IMG/VR virus record: IMGVR_UViG_3300026097_000017
Location: 1-64,000 of that record
Source: a virus
Length of the DNA: 64,000 bases
Reading direction: 5' to 3' (one strand)
Below the pieces are notes generated by a model. The model was given only the letters and a program-made list of their open reading frames with translations. It did no database searches and was not told the origin of the DNA. A program made the translations under genes and the position numbers. Positions 32,042 through 41,091 of the stretch are shown in pieces; position 1 is the stretch's first letter, and the number at the start of each line of letters is the position of its first letter.

Positions 32042-32461
32042 TTGCAATTTAGTTTCGCTGACAGTAACATCATCAGCATTCGGATTTACCGCATCCTCAT
32101 AGTAAACAATTATCTGTGTTTGTTGATTAATATACCTTCTCAGCTCACCAACGTTTAACGCCAAGTTTTCATAATCTCTGATAGATAATGCGACAAAAGC
32201 CAAATCACCATTTAGCTCTTGAAATTCTAAAATGAACTCTTCCAAGTTTTCTTTATTGACAACATGGATTCGAGTATCAACCAGCTGGACTGGCTTCGGT
32301 CTCTCCACTATCGGGACTTGCGTCTTCTCGATTTTGGTCACTACCTGTACTTTCGGTTCTGGCGTCGGGCTGAACAGGCTGCAACCAGTCAGGAAGAGCA
32401 GAGTCGCCATCGCCACCAGTGTCTTGTTCGATATCACGCCACAATTTTGCCGTTGCACCAT
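32039..32461 (-). CDS. Outer-membrane lipoprotein, o-spanin-like
   Basis: 140 aa with a signal peptide ending in a lipobox, LLFLTGCSLF, lipid-attached Cys at residue 27. Its first 185 nt lie within the 3' end of the i-spanin-like gene in another frame, the embedded Rz/Rz1 architecture. Outer-membrane spanins bridge the envelope with the inner-membrane partner and fuse the membranes at lysis. It is longer than classical Rz1. Confidence 0.75.
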   Translation of the reverse strand: MVQRQNCGVISNKTLVAMATLLFLTGCSLFSPTPEPKVQVVTKIEKTQVPIVERPKPVQLVDTRIHVVNKENLEEFILEFQELNGDLAFVALSIRDYENLALNVGELRRYINQQTQIIVYYEDAVNPNADDVTVSETKLQ

Positions 32462-32783
32462 TCATCTTACCTTCTAATAATTCTGGCTTAGTCTTAGCCA
32501 ATTCAGTTAAATTATGTCTTCTCAATTTATTTCTAAGTTCATCACCGTATGCCTCAGCCTTTTGAAGCTCACCCTGAAGTTTTCTATTAGATTCAGCAAA
32601 TCGTTCCATGTCATTCTGAAGCGATTTAATGCTATCTTCACTAATAGCGATAGCAGTTTCTAACTTAGCGTTATTTTCTCTGAGTACACCGATACGTTCT
32701 TGTGTGTCATTATAATACCAATAAAACGCACCACCCATAGCAAACATCAATACAGCCATTACAGCCGCAAGTTTCAATCCCAT
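32277..32783 (-). CDS. Inner-membrane spanin (Rz-like)
   Basis: 168 aa. One N-terminal TM span (LAAVMAVLMFAMGGAFYWYY) anchors a periplasmic coiled coil (residues 28-95: DTQERIGVLRENNAKLETAI and following). The C-terminal 60 residues are low-complexity, acidic and Ser-rich; they correspond to the part that overlaps the lipoprotein gene. The architecture is that of i-spanins. Role inferred from layout and the overlapping lipoprotein. Confidence 0.75.
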   Translation of the reverse strand: MGLKLAAVMAVLMFAMGGAFYWYYNDTQERIGVLRENNAKLETAIAISEDSIKSLQNDMERFAESNRKLQGELQKAEAYGDELRNKLRRHNLTELAKTKPELLEGKMNGATAKLWRDIEQDTGGDGDSALPDWLQPVQPDARTESTGSDQNREDASPDSGETEASPAG

Positions 32784-32884
32784 TACTTTTTAAACCTTTT
32801 CACAAAATCAATAATGCCATCAAGTTTCCAGCGAATAACCCATCCTGCGGCAAACCCTACGATAAATCCTAGTGTCATAAACAT
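32783..32884 (-). CDS. 33-aa membrane peptide upstream of spanins
   Basis: MFMTLGFIVGFAAGWVIRWK continues into a basic amphipathic end (DGIIDFVKRFKK). GAGGAG lies 6 nt upstream. Its stop overlaps the i-spanin start as TAATG, so it is translated together with the lysis genes. It may be a pinholin- or regulator-like peptide, unproven. Confidence 0.6.
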   Translation of the reverse strand: MFMTLGFIVGFAAGWVIRWKLDGIIDFVKRFKK

Positions 32885-32894
32885 ATTTAACTCC

Positions 32895-33788
32895 TCAAAT
32901 TTTTAATACTTGATTGGGCGTTTTGAAATCCTTTTTTCTCATCACTGTCTTAGCGACCAAATCAATTTCCTGATTATCTGAATCCCAGTTTAAAACGAAA
33001 GGAAGATTCACATCAGTTTGCATATCTTTAATTACTGCCTGCGCATCTGGACCAAGCTGTGCAATCTTTTTACCATACTTCCGATACGTTTGCTTAAACA
33101 AACGAACGAGTTCGGCTGGAGTAATATCTTTAAAGTTGCGAGCGTCATTAACACGGTCAATGAAATGGCGAGTAAATTCAACATCAATACCAACAGCTCT
33201 GAATAATTTGTCAGCATATTGTTCAACCTTCTTTAGATCACCAAGAGTAACCTTTTCCACCAAGTCTGCTTTTTTCTTTCTTCTTAGAATGCTAGAACCA
33301 TCAACGGGACTGCGGAATCTTTTACGATTTCCTTTCATACCCACTTGATATTTTGGTGATCTCCAGTGAACAGGATCATCACCTGTTCCTGCTACTGCAG
33401 CACCAGTAGACATAGTCGGTGCATCTTCTTTTACGCTCTCTGATAAAGTCTGCATATCCTGTTGATCTGCAAACTTCCAAAAATCTTCTTCAAGTGTTTT
33501 TAGAGATGTGTTCTTACCCTCTTTCAGCAAAAACAATGCAGCTGTGTAGCGACCAAGCATCGTTCTACCAAAAGGAACTTTGGCTAGCATCTTTTTTAGA
33601 TTGTTAACTAGAAGATCCATGTGAGTGAATGCTTCTTTTTCTTCACGTGTCTTCAGTTCTCTTCTTTTTCTGAGAACCTTTCCATCAGCATCAATGATTC
33701 CAAGCTGATATGCCTCTGTTTCCTCGAACGGAGTAGACAGTTTCTTGAGGAACTGATACGTGTAGAATGTTTCAAGCGGACTTTTCAT
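32895..33788 (-). CDS. Conserved T4-like phage structural-region protein
   Basis: 297 aa. Helical N-terminus (residues 1-110), a Gly/Pro-rich linker near 125-165 with basic RRKKKAD, and a C-terminal domain (VEFTRHFIDRVNDARNFKDI, TPAELVRLFKQTYRKYGKKI) that ends in beta strands. I do not recognise a named gene. The position after the lysis cassette and before virion genes suggests a head or tail assembly role. Overlaps the upstream gene by 17 nt. Confidence 0.6.
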   Translation of the reverse strand: MKSPLETFYTYQFLKKLSTPFEETEAYQLGIIDADGKVLRKRRELKTREEKEAFTHMDLLVNNLKKMLAKVPFGRTMLGRYTAALFLLKEGKNTSLKTLEEDFWKFADQQDMQTLSESVKEDAPTMSTGAAVAGTGDDPVHWRSPKYQVGMKGNRKRFRSPVDGSSILRRKKKADLVEKVTLGDLKKVEQYADKLFRAVGIDVEFTRHFIDRVNDARNFKDITPAELVRLFKQTYRKYGKKIAQLGPDAQAVIKDMQTDVNLPFVLNWDSDNQEIDLVAKTVMRKKDFKTPNQVLKI

Positions 33789-34185
33789 AGCTCTGTTCCA
33801 ATAACTCTCTTACTGTTTCGTCTTCTTCGATGTCACGCAAATAAATATCATCAGCATTCACGCCAATACCTTCTATTATGTTGACATCAATCCCCAAGAA
33901 CACTAAAAATGCTTTCAAATAACCATGATGTAAAGGATCAATTTTCAAAAACAACATTCTAGTTGCAGGATAATCACCAAAAAGATTGCGTAAAATTGTC
34001 ATATGAGTTATAATCAGTCTTGACTGTAACTCACCCTTATTCATAAAACGATTGAAGAGTCTTCTCAAATACTTGATTCTCTTCAAGTCATCCTGAAACT
34101 CCAACACACTTACACAATCAGGATTCTCATAATGTTTGGCAGCATATAGTTCAAAGTTCAAATCATCTAATCTTTCAAAACTCAT
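33772..34185 (-). CDS. Conserved phage protein, 137 aa
   Basis: 137 aa, almost all helical (FELYAAKHYENPDCVSVLEF; YLRRLFNRFMNKGELQSRLI) with an acidic tail. I recall similar proteins next to structural genes in marine T4-like phages, but no function. The start follows a TATTATAATG context. Confidence 0.65.
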   Translation of the reverse strand: MSFERLDDLNFELYAAKHYENPDCVSVLEFQDDLKRIKYLRRLFNRFMNKGELQSRLIITHMTILRNLFGDYPATRMLFLKIDPLHHGYLKAFLVFLGIDVNIIEGIGVNADDIYLRDIEEDETVRELLEQSYEKSA

Positions 34186-34193
34186 TATAATAG

Positions 34194-34457
34194 TTATTCT
34201 GTCGGCATTTCATCTTCAGGTTCATCTTCTTGGGGATACAAAAGATAATCCCTAGCAGATGAAATTGACTCCTTCGCTCTGCTAATCTTGTTCATCCACC
34301 AACTGGGGAGAACATGATCTTCAGCAGGAATAGACTCTAACTCTTCTAAAATTTCTTCAGCTTCATCTCCGATGATTTCAACCATACGTTTGGCAGAAGC
34401 CAAGTCCATATGCCCGCTTTCGGAAATGGTAGTCAAAAAGTCTTCAAACTTCTTCAT
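34194..34457 (-). CDS. Acidic helical protein, 87 aa
   Basis: 87 aa beginning MKKFEDFLTTISESGHMDLA and ending in a Glu/Pro/Asp-rich tail. The KKFEDFL start is a short module also present at the starts of the proteins encoded at 36817-37581 (LSFKQFDKQL) and 41817-43046 (KNFESYLEES). It may be a shared head-targeting or prohead-cleavage N-terminus. Confidence 0.65.
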   Translation of the reverse strand: MKKFEDFLTTISESGHMDLASAKRMVEIIGDEAEEILEELESIPAEDHVLPSWWMNKISRAKESISSARDYLLYPQEDEPEDEMPTE

Positions 34458-34458
34458 A

Positions 34459-34860
34459 TTAGAATACCTCTAATGCAACTCTTTTGATTACAGTATTAGA
34501 TACTGCAACATATAGATAGTTTTCATCCCAGAACAACTTGCCATCATGAGCAGCAACTGGTGAACCAAAAACTGTTGTAGCATTATTTGAGGCAGGTGTC
34601 TTGGCTGTATTGATCTGTACATGATCATTATTAGCAATCAACACACCAGTTACAGTTGTGTTTGCCTTAAAGAAGGACTTCGCTTCAATAATCGTATTCG
34701 CAGTAGTTCTCAACGTCCCTACTGCGATCGGATCAAAGAAGTTTTGTACAGTAACCTTCTTATTGGCTGGTGTTCCGCTTGGGTCATTGACCACATGTAC
34801 CAAGTCATCGCTCGATACTGCGGTCAACTCATCAAGCTGAGTGATCTTTTTATCAGCCAT
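34459..34860 (-). CDS. Fiber-associated structural protein, 133 aa
   Basis: 133 aa starting MADKKITQLDELTAVSSDDL, the start motif found on many phage tail-fiber and neck-appendage proteins. Repeated short beta segments follow (VTVQNFFDPIAVGTLRTTAN, KLFWDENYLYVAVSNTVIKR). Probably an exposed virion component. Directly downstream of the repeat-rich structural protein. Confidence 0.7.
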   Translation of the reverse strand: MADKKITQLDELTAVSSDDLVHVVNDPSGTPANKKVTVQNFFDPIAVGTLRTTANTIIEAKSFFKANTTVTGVLIANNDHVQINTAKTPASNNATTVFGSPVAAHDGKLFWDENYLYVAVSNTVIKRVALEVF

Positions 34861-34870
34861 CAGTTAATCC

Positions 34871-35845
34871 TTATGAATCAGGGAGTTCTACATCACCACT
34901 GTCATCATCACCGTCGCCAGTGATTGTCGACATAGCAACGAGTACTTCTGCTTTCTGACGTGTATTACCATTAGAATCAGTATATTGATCAGTGTAATGC
35001 ACCCATCCAGCGTGAGAAGAACGCTCAGAATCTCTTGCTTCTACAGTAGCAGTAGCAGTTGAACCTGAACCACCAGCTCCACCGAATGTTACAGCAGGTG
35101 CTGAAGTGTAGCCATATCCCGCTTCAGTGATTGTGATAGTAGAACCAACTCCGATTGTCAAATCCACAGTCAAAGCGTCATCGCCCGAACCATCAATCTT
35201 AGTTGTGGTTGCTTCATCAAGAGTAGGCAATACAGTATAAGAACCGCCATCTACGATAGTTAATGCTGTCACAACACCTGACGCATCAGTAGTGACTGTC
35301 GCGTTTGCTGATGTACCAGTTCCACCATCAACTTCAATCGAATCACCGTTAGCGTATCCAGATCCACCAGCATCACCAACTGCCATTGTGATTACAGTAC
35401 CTACCGCTGTAGCAGTAGCAGTTGTTCCACTAGTTGGTGCAGCAAGTGTTACAGTTGGACGAGCAGTGTATCCTGTACCTGCAGCAGTCAAAGTGATTGC
35501 AGTAACCTTGCCTTCATTTACACCCATTTCCGCTACAGAAACGCCATAAACTTGGTCACCATCAATTGACGTGTCGCCATCAATAACATATGCAGGCTTT
35601 TCACTTACAGTGTATGCCTTACCAGTCAATGTACCAGTAGTCAGTTCAGTGTTTGATACTAAAGTCATTGATGTTGCATTAGTGATTGCAGAAATCACTG
35701 CTTCCCCGCCAGCGTCAGCAATAGCGATGACATCACCTGCTGCATAGTTGTTAGCAAAAAATGTATCTGTTCCAGTAACAGTCAATCCGCTCAAAGCAAC
35801 TGTTCCTGGTGACGCAATATCGTCTTTATTTCCCCAGAGTGACAT
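34871..35845 (-). CDS. Repeat-rich virion surface protein, 324 aa
   Basis: 324 aa, very rich in Gly, Thr, Ala and Val. At least three related units occur: TAAGTGYTARPTVTLAAP, GGSYTVLPTL and EAGYGYTSAPAVTFGGAGGS. These form a GxGYTxxPxVT pattern that marks short beta-rich repeats, often in phage decoration or fiber proteins. The N-terminus MSLWGNKDDIASPGTVALSG is like structural proteins of marine T4-like phages. Likely displayed on the capsid or tail. Confidence 0.75.
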   Translation of the reverse strand: MSLWGNKDDIASPGTVALSGLTVTGTDTFFANNYAAGDVIAIADAGGEAVISAITNATSMTLVSNTELTTGTLTGKAYTVSEKPAYVIDGDTSIDGDQVYGVSVAEMGVNEGKVTAITLTAAGTGYTARPTVTLAAPTSGTTATATAVGTVITMAVGDAGGSGYANGDSIEVDGGTGTSANATVTTDASGVVTALTIVDGGSYTVLPTLDEATTTKIDGSGDDALTVDLTIGVGSTITITEAGYGYTSAPAVTFGGAGGSGSTATATVEARDSERSSHAGWVHYTDQYTDSNGNTRQKAEVLVAMSTITGDGDDDSGDVELPDS

Positions 35846-35871
35846 GTTTAGTCTCCTTTAATTAGTATTAT

Positions 35872-35877
35872 TATTTA
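35872..35877 (-). promoter_or_regulatory. Possible T4-like late promoter element
   Basis: The coding strand reads GAAATAAATAATAATAC, 27 nt upstream of the repeat-rich structural protein and overlapping the stop of the gene above. The AATAAATA core resembles a gp55-dependent late element. Confidence 0.4.
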
Positions 35878-36507
35878 TTTCTTTTCTTTAGCAAGCATAT
35901 CAGCAACTTTCTTATATGTTGCAATATCTTTCTTGCTGAGACCATAATCATTTGCTTTTCTTTCCAGATCAGCTATTCCTGGACCTTTGCCTTCGGAATG
36001 CGTACCACAAGAACCTTCGTGCACTTTACCACATTTTTCGCACATAGCTTCCATAGTTTCCCCAAACATAGACTTACGCAATTGATCTAGTTTCTTTGGA
36101 GAAACACCAAACTTAGCAATCGCATCTTTCTTAGACATGCCATCAAGCATTGCCTTCATTGCCGCAACTGCTTTTTTATCTTGCACACCTTCGTCTATTT
36201 CTACTTCAGGATTGACTTCTACTTTGTCTTCCTTTTTCTTTTCACTATCTTTGCCCATTGCTTCAGTCACTTTGTCTGGGTCCAGCTTGATTGTTACAGG
36301 AAACGTTTTTCCGCCAAACTCAAACTCTTTTTTCCCAGCCTTTTTGGCAGCTGCAGCCTTTACGATAAAGTCCTGAGCTGATTCAGTAGAAATTTCTTTT
36401 GGGATCTCTACTTTGATGCCATTTTTCTCAAAAACTTTCGTGCCAGTCATGACATTTTTAACAGCTTCTAGCATACCGCTAGAATAACTAAATTTAGAAC
36501 CGTACAT
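35875..36507 (-). CDS. Conserved structural-region protein with CxxC..C motifs
   Basis: 210 aa. An N-terminal part (MYGSKFSYSSGMLEAVKNVM), a central Ala/Lys-rich linker with an acidic stretch, a helix-turn-like segment (KDAIAKFGVSPKKLDQLRKS) and MCEKCGKVHEGSCGTH as a possible zinc knuckle near residues 155-170. Function unknown. Confidence 0.65.
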   Translation of the reverse strand: MYGSKFSYSSGMLEAVKNVMTGTKVFEKNGIKVEIPKEISTESAQDFIVKAAAAKKAGKKEFEFGGKTFPVTIKLDPDKVTEAMGKDSEKKKEDKVEVNPEVEIDEGVQDKKAVAAMKAMLDGMSKKDAIAKFGVSPKKLDQLRKSMFGETMEAMCEKCGKVHEGSCGTHSEGKGPGIADLERKANDYGLSKKDIATYKKVADMLAKEKK

Positions 36508-36802
36508 ATTTTTCTCCTATGAAATCCCGTTCTGTTATCTTTACGATTAAATTCGTAGTACCTTTAATAACCCGATGAAAGTCGTATGCCTTCACCAAAA
36601 TAGTCATACCCTCTTCTAACTCAAAGGGAACTTTATTGTCATACTGAAACTTCCATCCTGCACCACCCATAATTTCAATAATACGATCTTTTTTATCACG
36701 GTGCCAAATAAATTCGCTGTTAGACAAATTTACTGAAAATTCTCTCAAGAAGGATTTACTACCTTCTTCTCTCCAATCTTTGTATGGTATAGATTCACTC
36801 AT
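36494..36802 (-). CDS. Cupin-like small protein, about 102 aa
   Basis: Start at 36802 (MSESIPYKDWREEGSKSFLR), which avoids an extension into the gene above. The strand pattern WKFQYDNKVPFELEEGMTIL, VKAYDFHRVIKGTTNLIVKI resembles a cupin or dioxygenase-like barrel with a conserved His after the loop. Common beside structural genes of T4-like marine phages. Function unproven. Confidence 0.65.
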   Translation of the reverse strand: MSESIPYKDWREEGSKSFLREFSVNLSNSEFIWHRDKKDRIIEIMGGAGWKFQYDNKVPFELEEGMTILVKAYDFHRVIKGTTNLIVKITERDFIGEKYVRF

Positions 36803-36816
36803 TGCATTCTCCAGTA

Positions 36817-37581
36817 TCACCAAAAAAAGCTACCACCGCCTTCTAATCCCAACTCTTTAGCATAGTAAGGAAGACGACATGCCCAATATCCAGGCTTGGT
36901 ATTATCTTTCTTTTGATCGCACTTATGTCGAGCATTGAAAGATTTCCTAGCAGCAGGATCATTGAGTTTGACCTTCAATCCAGAAGTATCACCAAACTGC
37001 ACTTTAATGACATTACCCTTGTCATTTTTAACATACACATAGAACTTCTTGTCACCACCACGTTTGGGGCTGTTTAGTTCTACATCTCTTCCTTTATATT
37101 CAGCCTCAATTAACGGAATATCTAACGGAACTTCTTCACCTTCATAAATGCCGAGTTCTCCCGCATTTGATTCTAACAACATGCGATCAAAAGCATCATC
37201 GGTTTCTAACTTTCCTTCCTTCCACAATCTGCGACACTCTCTAAAAAACTCATAGTATGCCTCACTATGTGGACGGAATATATTTTCTTTAATTGACAAA
37301 TTATATTCAGTATGGTAATCGATGGCTTCAGAAATACTGTCATACCCTTCCACCATTGATGCTAGATCACGTGCATCCACACCTTGAAACTGTTTAGCAA
37401 TCTGCGCAGCATAATACTCGATACTATGTTGCAGTTTACCTTCTTTGCGCTTTTTGTTAACTACTTGTTGTAAAATATCTTTAGCAACTTTATATGTGCG
37501 AGGCTTGGTCACATAGCGTCTCATCAGCTTTGTGAACCAATCCTCCTCAAGTTGTTTATCAAATTGCTTAAAACTTAGCAT
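36817..37581 (-). CDS. Conserved head/structural-region protein with DUF5872-like end
   Basis: 254 aa. The N-terminal half is helical. The C-terminal 90 residues read KKFYVYVKNDKGNVIKVQFG ... SGLKVKLNDPAARKSFNARH KCDQ ... YWACRLPYY, a Cys/Lys-rich block I associate with DUF5872-type domains of T4-like phages. It overlaps the giant gene above by 1 nt. Possibly a capsid-internal or assembly protein. Confidence 0.65.
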   Translation of the reverse strand: MLSFKQFDKQLEEDWFTKLMRRYVTKPRTYKVAKDILQQVVNKKRKEGKLQHSIEYYAAQIAKQFQGVDARDLASMVEGYDSISEAIDYHTEYNLSIKENIFRPHSEAYYEFFRECRRLWKEGKLETDDAFDRMLLESNAGELGIYEGEEVPLDIPLIEAEYKGRDVELNSPKRGGDKKFYVYVKNDKGNVIKVQFGDTSGLKVKLNDPAARKSFNARHKCDQKKDNTKPGYWACRLPYYAKELGLEGGGSFFW

Positions 37582-40500
37582 TACTTACCTGTCGCCAATT
37601 TAAGTGCATTCATAAAGTCTTTCTTGCTTCTACCCATCATCTGCTGAAGAGCTTGCTTCTGAATTGGCTTAGCAAGTGCTTGGTGAAGATTCATCAGTAA
37701 TTTTGCATCTTTCGGGTCAATCTTCATGGTAGAACCATCAGCAAATTGTACTGGCTTCATACCTCTTAGATCAACAACTTTACGCAGCTGCATTACGATA
37801 TTTTCTTCTTCCTCTTCCTTTGGCTTACGACCTTCTTCAATATCTGACTTGACCATGTCTTTGACAGTATTCAAGTGTCCTTGATGATAGTCGTGCCCCA
37901 TTAAGCCTGCTTCTTTGATCTTGGCTTTGGCAATTTCAATACGACGAGTAATTTCATCAACATCACCTTGAGTAGCAAACCCACGATCTATCGCTTTACC
38001 TTCAATCTCAAGATACTGGTCAACAGCTTTCATTGCAGTTCTAACTTTAGGAACGTCGCCAACCTTTTCTAAGTCTTTCTTAAACTGCTCAACAGCAGCA
38101 GGACATAAATCCATGTATTCATATGTTTGCCCAGCTATTTCTACTTCTTCATTCATATTTTTCATGATATCATGTTGAGTTGCTGGCTTGATACCATAAT
38201 CATTAAATGCTTTCTTGATGTCAGCATCAGAAAACTTTTTGTCGTTACCACTCTTGAAGTTGAACTTTTTAGCTAGATCAGAAATGAACTTTGGATTGCC
38301 ACGCATCCAGTTAGCTTTGGTCAATGCCTTGTTGACATCATTCCAAGAATACTTTTCATCAAGTTCAAAGATTTCTTCTTCTGTCACTTCATCAAAAGAT
38401 GCTACTCGCTTCTCTTCCATCAAACCATTTTTCTTAAGAATACGGAATACAACTTCACGAACATCAGTATCCATATCCATTACGATTTTATTGAGTTGAT
38501 TCAGTAAGTCGCCTGAGTTGATCAGAGAAACCTTACCGAGCCGATCTAGGATAATAGCCAGCTTCTTCAGATTCGCACCCTCAATCGGATCCTTCACTGA
38601 ACGGAGTTCTTTAGATGCTCTTGAATATGCCTTAGAATCTTTTGATTCTTTCATCTTTATGCCACGCTTCGCAAGTTGTCTTGCTCTAGACATCCCTGAA
38701 GTCTTCGTTCCATCACTATTTCTTGGCGTCTTTTTAGGTTTGGGATCAGGATCGAAAGGTGGTTTTCCTTTAGCAGATTCCATCAAACCAGCCTTCTTTA
38801 ATGCTTTATCAAGTTCATCTTTAATATCTTTATTTTTAGCGAGGAGACCATAATCTTTATTCACACTAGCAATAAATCCACTAGCTTGTAAAATGTTAGG
38901 ACTCTTCGCAAGAGCTTCCATGTTTCTAATCATGTCATTAAAGGTCGCTTTCATATCTTTGGAAATCTGTAGACGGGAAACTTGCTTGACTCCTTCAGCA
39001 CCTTTCTTCCAGTTGGCAGAAATTTTTGCTGCCTCATCCAGTTCAACTTCTTCACGAATATCTGATACCATATGCAACTTATTATACATATCAACTTCCA
39101 CATTAGTGCCGTCTTTCGCTGTACCGAACAGAACAGCGTTGGCAACTTTATCGACAGTATATTGCTTGCCTTGATACTTGAACGTGTTACCTTTCCTGAA
39201 TGGCTCTCTGATCTTTATTTCTTCTAGATCAGCTTCTTCATTCTTTGGCTTTTCACCTTTCTCTTTCTTGGCAATGGCAATCGCTGCCTGTTGAGCAGGA
39301 CTTACTGCTTCTTTCTTGTCAGGAAGCCCCTTATGCTTCGTGCTAGCAAAATCTTCTAAATCCTTTTCTGACATAGAACCTGCCAGTTCTTTAACTTCAT
39401 CTGATACTTCATCATCACTCAGCTCACCACGCTTATATTGAAGCGCAAGTGCCATCAACTTTTGTTGAGCTACTGAAGTTGCCTTCTCTTCTAGTTCTAT
39501 GAACTCTTCAAAAATTCTGTCTAAAGATTCCACTGTAAATTCCTCTTTCTTAGCTTTTTTGGCCTTCGCCCATAAGTCTGCGTCAGCAGTTGTTCTAGTC
39601 TTTCCACCGACAATGAATGAATTGACGCGAGCAAATGCCCACTGATGTTGTGTTGCTCCAGGACGATGTCCTGTCTTCCAAGCTGCCATCCCTCTATCGT
39701 ACACTTTTTTCAGAATACCATAAGGAATGCCTGATTTTTTGGATTTTTTCTTCAGCCCTTCGATTTGTTTCTCAGTTACCAACTCAATCTCTTCGTTGAA
39801 TGCTTTCTCTTGCCACTCATAAGATCTATCATCTTTGGTGATTGGACCACCAGATGCCCAAGTGTCGCACGAACGCTTAGAATGACACTTGAAGTGATGC
39901 ATCCAGCAATAGCCCAACTCACCTGCACCCTCTGATACTTCTCCTGGCATACAATCTTTCATTCTTGGTGAAATATCAAATGCTACGCAACTTCCACAAT
40001 TAGATTTTTTAGCAGCATCAACAGTGGTGTTCCACTTATCTGCCAGTTTATTCCAGTAATCTCCTGGCTCGCTCACATTGAGAGGTCCATACATATGATT
40101 TCTGCGAGTTAAATTACGGTTTTTAGTATTAACATCTACATTTTGAGTTGCTGTAGGGCATGCAACTTCTTGCTCAACCATAGGTATTAATTGTATTTTT
40201 TCTTTGACGCAATTGGGCACAGGTTTTCCTCCCTTACCTTTCTTCATACCAACCTGCTTGTATCCATCCCAGCAAGGATCTTCATCTTCGCCATACATTT
40301 GCTTGTACTTCTTTGTATACTTACTTGGTTTAGTTTCTGCGTCAGCATCTCCAGGAGCAGGCTTATATGACTTAGGATCGTCATCAGGCAACTTGGCTCC
40401 ACGCTTGAACTGTTGCGCTCTACTTTTGGCAGTCTTTTTCTTCATACCTTTATAGTATTGAGCAGGCTGATCGCCTTTTACATCAGGCATTACATCTTCA

Positions 40501-41039
40501 GTCAGACGCATACCTTTACGGACTTTCATAAAAACCTCTTCTGCTCTTTTCTGGAGTGCTTTAGGTAATCCTAGTGTGAAACTTTTTAAATCACCATTCG
40601 CAGCAAGTTCTCTCATCTTTGAAGCTGACATACCTGACACGTCTTCAGCATCAGGATCTCTTGCTCCTGCCGAAACAACTTCAATACTGTCAAAAGTATA
40701 CTCTTTTTGATTGTAGTTGTTAAGCAGTTTATCAAATTTTTGCACACGATCTGAACCAACAACCATAATTACGTTGTCATATTCTTTATCGAGTTCTTTT
40801 AAAACTTCAATGACAGTGCGTGCTTTAGACACCTTGACAATTGGACCGAACGCAACTTTAGCGTAACGAACTTTGTCAAGATATGGGAGAGGATTCTTTT
40901 TAGGATCCTGCGACTGCGACAAATAAATTGCTACATCAGCACGTTTACGCAACGCAGTTTTTTTGAGTTTACTGACCAATAATTCATGACCAGTGGTTGG
41001 TGGATTGAGCCTACCAAATGTAAATACAATAGTTTTCAT
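37581..41039 (-). CDS. 1152-aa multidomain protein with N-terminal nucleotidyltransferase
   Basis: 1152 aa. Residues 1-170 are a HxGH nucleotidyltransferase: FTFGRLNPPTTGHELLVSKL, then VMVVGSDRVQKFD, and SGMSASKMRELAANGDLKSF near 145. Residues 300-395 form a Cys-rich unit (NCGSCVAFD, YCWMHHFKCHSKRSC, GGPI). Residues about 425-490 carry IPYGILKKVYDRGMAAWKTG followed by HRPGATQHQWAFARVNSF (DUF5824-type). The rest is helical and charged. It lies among structural genes, so it may be packaged or act during assembly. Confidence 0.7.
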   Translation of the reverse strand: MKTIVFTFGRLNPPTTGHELLVSKLKKTALRKRADVAIYLSQSQDPKKNPLPYLDKVRYAKVAFGPIVKVSKARTVIEVLKELDKEYDNVIMVVGSDRVQKFDKLLNNYNQKEYTFDSIEVVSAGARDPDAEDVSGMSASKMRELAANGDLKSFTLGLPKALQKRAEEVFMKVRKGMRLTEDVMPDVKGDQPAQYYKGMKKKTAKSRAQQFKRGAKLPDDDPKSYKPAPGDADAETKPSKYTKKYKQMYGEDEDPCWDGYKQVGMKKGKGGKPVPNCVKEKIQLIPMVEQEVACPTATQNVDVNTKNRNLTRRNHMYGPLNVSEPGDYWNKLADKWNTTVDAAKKSNCGSCVAFDISPRMKDCMPGEVSEGAGELGYCWMHHFKCHSKRSCDTWASGGPITKDDRSYEWQEKAFNEEIELVTEKQIEGLKKKSKKSGIPYGILKKVYDRGMAAWKTGHRPGATQHQWAFARVNSFIVGGKTRTTADADLWAKAKKAKKEEFTVESLDRIFEEFIELEEKATSVAQQKLMALALQYKRGELSDDEVSDEVKELAGSMSEKDLEDFASTKHKGLPDKKEAVSPAQQAAIAIAKKEKGEKPKNEEADLEEIKIREPFRKGNTFKYQGKQYTVDKVANAVLFGTAKDGTNVEVDMYNKLHMVSDIREEVELDEAAKISANWKKGAEGVKQVSRLQISKDMKATFNDMIRNMEALAKSPNILQASGFIASVNKDYGLLAKNKDIKDELDKALKKAGLMESAKGKPPFDPDPKPKKTPRNSDGTKTSGMSRARQLAKRGIKMKESKDSKAYSRASKELRSVKDPIEGANLKKLAIILDRLGKVSLINSGDLLNQLNKIVMDMDTDVREVVFRILKKNGLMEEKRVASFDEVTEEEIFELDEKYSWNDVNKALTKANWMRGNPKFISDLAKKFNFKSGNDKKFSDADIKKAFNDYGIKPATQHDIMKNMNEEVEIAGQTYEYMDLCPAAVEQFKKDLEKVGDVPKVRTAMKAVDQYLEIEGKAIDRGFATQGDVDEITRRIEIAKAKIKEAGLMGHDYHQGHLNTVKDMVKSDIEEGRKPKEEEEENIVMQLRKVVDLRGMKPVQFADGSTMKIDPKDAKLLMNLHQALAKPIQKQALQQMMGRSKKDFMNALKLATGK

Positions 41040-41081
41040 CCAGGTTTCCCGAAGTGCTAACTGGTTAATTAATTATGAATA

Positions 41082-41088
41082 TATTTAG
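41082..41088 (-). promoter_or_regulatory. Possible T4-like late promoter element
   Basis: The coding strand reads TTACTAAATATATTC about 43 nt upstream of the giant gene. The CTAAATA core is similar to the element at 44477-44483 and to T4 late TATAAATA. Confidence 0.45.
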
Positions 41089-41091
41089 TAA

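Noticed and set aside
35292-35549. Plus-strand Val/Pro-rich frame
   Set aside because: It is the reverse complement of the Thr/Gly/Ala-rich repeats of the structural protein, which produces long stop-free antisense frames.
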